DNA of 9,707 nt, taken from an uncultured Bacteroidota bacterium. GTDB taxonomy: Bacteria > Bacteroidota > Bacteroidia > Bacteroidales > SZUA-534. A program made the translations under genes and the position numbers. The stretch is taken from assembly GCA_937899145.1 (NCBI GenBank), contig CALBPW010000543.1:1-9707 (forward strand), read 5' to 3'. The notes beneath the pieces were generated by a model. The model was not told the DNA's origin and made no database searches. It was given only the letters and a program-made list of their open reading frames with translations. Positions 6,989 to 9,707 of this stretch are shown piece by piece; the stretch's first letter is position 1; each line of letters opens with the position of its first letter.

Positions 6989-8806
6989 TTATTTTGAATT
7001 GAAATCGTTCAGCAATGTTTGTAAAAATGCTTGAGTTTTAATAACTAACGTGTCGTTTGCATCGTTTTTTGATAATTTATGCGATGTGCGGTCATAGCTG
7101 AATTTTTCGCTATCGCAAACAAAGCCAATGCCGTTGTTGTACGAATAGAGAGCAAACGATTGGCTTCCGCCCAACACATCTTTACTGAATGTAAAACATT
7201 GACCATCAAGCCCTAATTGATTGCATAAAATCAATGGCAAATCGGCTTGATTAATGTATTCCGGAATTATTGTATCAGTTTTGGCAAGTGCTCCGCCAAG
7301 CCAAATCATCGGAATGTGAAATTTTTCGGGTACATGGTTTGGTGAATTGTCGGGCAAGCGACTGCCATGGTCGGCTATTAAAATAAGTAGCGTATTTTCC
7401 CACCAAGGTTCAGCCGAAGCTCGACGAACAAAATCGCCAATGCAACTATCGGTGTAATGTATTGTGTTTAAGAACATTCCACCTTCAGTATTGTTTAAAA
7501 AGCGGCTTGTATGGGGCACCTCAAATGGTTCGTGGCTACTTAGTGTGAATAGCACGCTGAAAAAAGGCGATTTAAACGCACAAATATCTGACAACCATCT
7601 ATTTAAAACGATATGGTCATGAGCTCCCCATTTTGAGTTCATATCGCTATGCCGAAATTCGCTTTTTGAAACAATCGGGCTGTAGTGTCCCACTATAAAA
7701 TATGAATTCATATTGGCAAAACCGATGTCACCGCCATAGTAAAATGTTGAATTATAGCCTTCAGCATTAAGTTTATGGCTGATATGCGGCAATTTCGACG
7801 CTTTATCGGTAAATTTCATTATCGATGTGGTTGGTTGCGCAGGGTAGCCGCTCAATATGCTGACAATGCCTTTATCGGAGCGATCGGCATTTGAGTAGCA
7901 GTTACTAAACAATATTCCTGTTTTAGCTAAACTATCCAAATTTGGTGTAACGCCTTCTATTCCTCCAACACAGCCAATTGCTTTTGCTGTAAAACTCTCC
8001 ATCAACATTATCATAATATTTGGGCGATTGTTGTTAAGAAGATGGCAACGGACTGAGTCGGTTTTTAGCATATCAGCTACAATGCTATCGGCTTCAGCTT
8101 GAGGCATAAATTTATCGTTTTGCTGTATGTTGATGTATCGCAGCGAGTTACAAAAATTCCATTGTACATTGATTGCTGCGTGGTTGGCGTATTGTTCATC
8201 ACTAAAGTAAACGGCACCTGTGCGTATCGGCATGCCAAAACCACCACGAATCGGGATTACTAATAGAGCACCAATAAATAGGACAACAGGAAGTGCAGCC
8301 CATGATGCCTTTTGCAATAACTCTATTTTACTAATAATCAGCTTTTTAAATATCTTGATACATACCCGGCCGAATATTGCAATCCATATTATAAAAATCG
8401 CTGTAAGCCATACTGGTGTTGATGCGGCAGCTTCTTTTGGCGTTTTTAGGTACATTAGCACTGTACTATCCATGCGGAATCCCCAATTGCGGTATAGTTC
8501 GCAATCGCAAATACCAATGGTAGCAAAAATTATGATAAATAAAACAGATAGACAACCAATGACTTTCGATGTGATTTGTGGCTTACAGCGTAGTGTACAA
8601 GCCAAAATCAAGGTAATGGCAACTGTTAGATAACCTGCCATCGACATATCGAGCAAAAGTCCATGCCAAAACGTGCCGATTATCGTTCCAAAACCAAGGC
8701 TTGAAGTTGCGCTTATGTTGTATAACTCAAAAAATAGGCGCGTAGCAACGAAGAATAAAATCCAAAAGACGAAATATCTTATAATGATATTAATGCGCTG
8801 AATCAT
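6989..8806 (-). CDS. LTA synthase / phosphoglycerol transferase family membrane protein (alkaline-phosphatase-superfamily catalytic domain)
   Basis: A 605-residue protein with about five N-terminal membrane helices (roughly 9-27, 40-69, 84-103, 131-151, 169-187) and an extracytoplasmic sulfatase-like domain starting near 260. This is the architecture of LtaS and MdoB, which transfer phosphoglycerol from phosphatidylglycerol to envelope polymers. Catalytic elements are visible: MLMESF with E270, NADRSDKG with S310 at the position of the LtaS threonine nucleophile, SSHEPF with H425, and IADHGSR with D479 and H480. SILSGYPAQPTTS (316-328) matches the form common in Bacteroidota. Serine in place of threonine is chemically acceptable in this superfamily. 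Gram-negative Bacteroidota make no classical lipoteichoic acid, so the acceptor is unknown; phosphoglycerol, phosphoethanolamine or similar decoration of a surface glycan is likely. It heads a three-gene block with the UMF1 and HXXEE genes, 96 bp after the WbqC-like gene. No clear promoter is seen in that gap, so transcription may run from the wbqC promoter. Confidence 0.92.
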   Translation of the reverse strand: MIQRINIIIRYFVFWILFFVATRLFFELYNISATSSLGFGTIIGTFWHGLLLDMSMAGYLTVAITLILACTLRCKPQITSKVIGCLSVLFIIIFATIGICDCELYRNWGFRMDSTVLMYLKTPKEAAASTPVWLTAIFIIWIAIFGRVCIKIFKKLIISKIELLQKASWAALPVVLFIGALLVIPIRGGFGMPIRTGAVYFSDEQYANHAAINVQWNFCNSLRYINIQQNDKFMPQAEADSIVADMLKTDSVRCHLLNNNRPNIMIMLMESFTAKAIGCVGGIEGVTPNLDSLAKTGILFSNCYSNADRSDKGIVSILSGYPAQPTTSIMKFTDKASKLPHISHKLNAEGYNSTFYYGGDIGFANMNSYFIVGHYSPIVSKSEFRHSDMNSKWGAHDHIVLNRWLSDICAFKSPFFSVLFTLSSHEPFEVPHTSRFLNNTEGGMFLNTIHYTDSCIGDFVRRASAEPWWENTLLILIADHGSRLPDNSPNHVPEKFHIPMIWLGGALAKTDTIIPEYINQADLPLILCNQLGLDGQCFTFSKDVLGGSQSFALYSYNNGIGFVCDSEKFSYDRTSHKLSKNDANDTLVIKTQAFLQTLLNDFNSK

Positions 8807-8902
8807 AATAAATTATAAGTGAGTAAATTTCTATTTTGTGTTTGTTGTATCAATTTTCCACTTTTTCATTTTTCACCTGTAAAAGCAAGTCGCAATTTAC
8901 AA

Positions 8903-9556
8903 TCAATATTTGTTTTTCAATATGAGTCCGCTACTTTTTAAAATCGACACTGAATCAGGTCCACAATTCATAACTAAGTCTATTATACTTAAATTTGGTA
9001 TAAAACCAAATCTGTCGCTAAAAACTTGTGTGTATTTTGACGGATTAAAATTCTTATCTTCAGCCTGATGCGATTGCTTTGGATGAATAGTATTTCTAAA
9101 ATCGGGGCACAACGGGATTTTAACATAATCAGATGTTAATTCAGTATTGTTACCGATTTTAAGCCAACGGCAACACACCTCAAAAATGGCATTATTGTAA
9201 TCGAGCAAGAAGTTGTATTTTTTGTTGTAGAAAAATTCAATGTCATCGGTATAGTAATCAAAAAAGGGAGATGACTTGTATAGCGACTTAATTGTCTGAA
9301 AATGATTCTTTTGCCACGGCATTTGGTAAGCGATTCTAACATCTTTAGTTATTTGATTGTGCGCGCCTTTCAAAATAGGAATTTGCAAGGTTTGAATGCT
9401 ATTTGGACCATACAAGGCGCAGCGGTTTCGGTAACTTTGTTTTGGAAAAGTTTCAAACTGCTCAATATAAACTTTTGTATATGATACTACTTTTGTAAAA
9501 TATTGAATATTAGGCCAATAAGCCGTACTTAAAATACAATTGTTTAAATTTTCCAT
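8903..9556 (-). CDS. WbqC-like family protein
   Basis: A 217-residue soluble protein of the WbqC-like family, first noted in O-antigen clusters and common in Bacteroidota; its reaction is not established. Features are the N-terminal ILSTAYWPNIQYFTKV (8-23), VYIEQFETFPKQSYRNRC (29-46), the QIPILKG strand (58-64), SSPFFDYYTDDIEFFY (95-110) and the C-terminal YTQVFSDRFGFIPNLSIIDL (175-194), ending in NCGPDSVSIL. All are positioned as in complete family members, so the gene is full-length. Its role in surface-polysaccharide or envelope assembly is suggested by family context and by the adjoining LTA-synthase-like transferase, not by catalytic motifs. It has a promoter of its own, divergent from the tRNA-Arg gene, and may drive the following three genes across a 96-bp gap. 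The stop is TGA at 8903-8905. Confidence 0.92.
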   Translation of the reverse strand: MENLNNCILSTAYWPNIQYFTKVVSYTKVYIEQFETFPKQSYRNRCALYGPNSIQTLQIPILKGAHNQITKDVRIAYQMPWQKNHFQTIKSLYKSSPFFDYYTDDIEFFYNKKYNFLLDYNNAIFEVCCRWLKIGNNTELTSDYVKIPLCPDFRNTIHPKQSHQAEDKNFNPSKYTQVFSDRFGFIPNLSIIDLVMNCGPDSVSILKSSGLILKNKY

Positions 9557-9585
9557 TTTTAAAAAAACGTCTGAATCAGAGGATG

Positions 9586-9616
9586 CAAAATTAAAAACAA
9601 CTTTTTTATTGTCGAA
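9586..9616 (-). promoter_or_regulatory. Probable promoter of the wbqC gene
   Basis: On the minus strand TAATTTTG (9586-9593) matches the -7 consensus TAnnTTTG. At the correct 20-bp distance the upstream element is TTC rather than TTG (9614-9616). The predicted leader is about 25 nt, to ATG 9556. Confidence 0.5.
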
Positions 9617-9619
9617 TTG

Positions 9620-9649
9620 TTGTAAAGGCGAAATAAAGGCTTACTTTTG
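9620..9649 (+). promoter_or_regulatory. Bacteroidota-type promoter of the tRNA-Arg gene
   Basis: TTG at 9620-9622, a 19-bp spacer and TACTTTTG at 9642-9649 fit the consensus exactly. The mature tRNA 5' end is at 9658, so only a few bases of 5' leader would need removal by RNase P. It lies back to back with the wbqC promoter, the upstream elements being only a few bases apart. Confidence 0.8.
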
Positions 9650-9657
9650 CAGCCGCT

Positions 9658-9707
9658 GGTTCCGTAGCTCAGCTGGATAGAGCAACAGCCTTCTAAGCTG
9701 TGGGTCT
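9658..9707 (+). tRNA. tRNA-Arg(TCT), 5' part, cut by the window end
   Basis: The acceptor 5' strand GGTTCCG (9658-9664) is followed by TA, a D stem GCTC/GAGC (9667-9670 with 9680-9683) and the D loop AGCTGGATA. The anticodon stem is ACAGC/GCTGT (9685-9689 with 9697-9701), with the seven-base loop CTTCTAA (9690-9696). The anticodon is TCT at 9692-9694, reading AGA and AGG arginine codons. The variable region and the 3' half with the T arm lie outside the window. Confidence 0.93.

Noticed and set aside
8220..8633. 137-codon plus-strand ORF opposite the membrane region of the LTA-synthase-like gene
   Set aside because: Antisense shadow of the transmembrane-helix codons, with no motif or start context.
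8807..8902. A-rich imperfect repeat (GTGAAAAATGAAAAAGTGG on the minus strand) between wbqC and the transferase gene
   Set aside because: Low-complexity sequence common in A/T-rich spacers; no defined arms, promoter or terminator could be supported.

Overview
This window looks like a Bacteroidales-type (Bacteroidota) chromosome segment of roughly 40% GC. The evidence is several promoters of the Bacteroidota form (TTG, about 19-22 bp, TAnnTTTG), A/T-rich translation starts without clear Shine-Dalgarno sequences, and a gene set whose protein sequences resemble that group: WbqC-like protein, LTA-synthase-like transferase, YbiT-type ABC-F protein, UMF1-type MFS carrier and a T4-Rnl1-like RNA ligase. 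The first ~177 bases do not fit. They are about 25% GC by hand count and encode a fragment resembling YtxC, a protein of endospore-forming Firmicutes.

Layout. Bases 1-177 hold the 3' part of the YtxC-like frame, cut short by a TGA. Bases 202-561 (minus) hold the first ~110 codons of an RNA ligase that breaks off just after its catalytic lysine motif. Both genes are interrupted within the same ~50 bp, so this edge may be an assembly or amplification chimera, or a real rearrangement. Bases 562-876 are intergenic and include a well-formed promoter followed ~50 bp later by a very good intrinsic terminator with a TTCG loop: a candidate small RNA of about 80 nt.

The plus strand then carries a nitroreductase with a lipoprotein-like leader (877-1473), a ZIP metal permease (1599-2372) and an EamA/DMT-type permease (2437-3306). 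A 21-bp interrupted inverted repeat lies directly over the upstream element of the ZIP promoter.

From 3360 on, all protein genes are on the minus strand. First comes a lone YbiT-like ABC-F ATPase with its own promoter. Then comes a tight cluster, transcribed from the right-hand end: a WbqC-like protein, 96 bp, an LTA-synthase-family membrane transferase, 6 bp, a UMF1-family MFS carrier, 12 bp, and a small HXXEE membrane protein. The last three are almost certainly one operon. The theme is the cell envelope, but the shared substrate cannot be read from the sequence. At the right edge a tRNA-Arg(TCT) gene begins, divergent from wbqC, and is cut by the window end.

No insertion sequence, phage module, CRISPR array or recognisable defence system was seen. 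The points most worth a second look are the left-edge junction, the candidate small RNA, the inverted repeat at the ZIP promoter, the ABC-F protein in which both halves of one ATP site are degenerate, and the LTA-synthase/UMF1/HXXEE operon.
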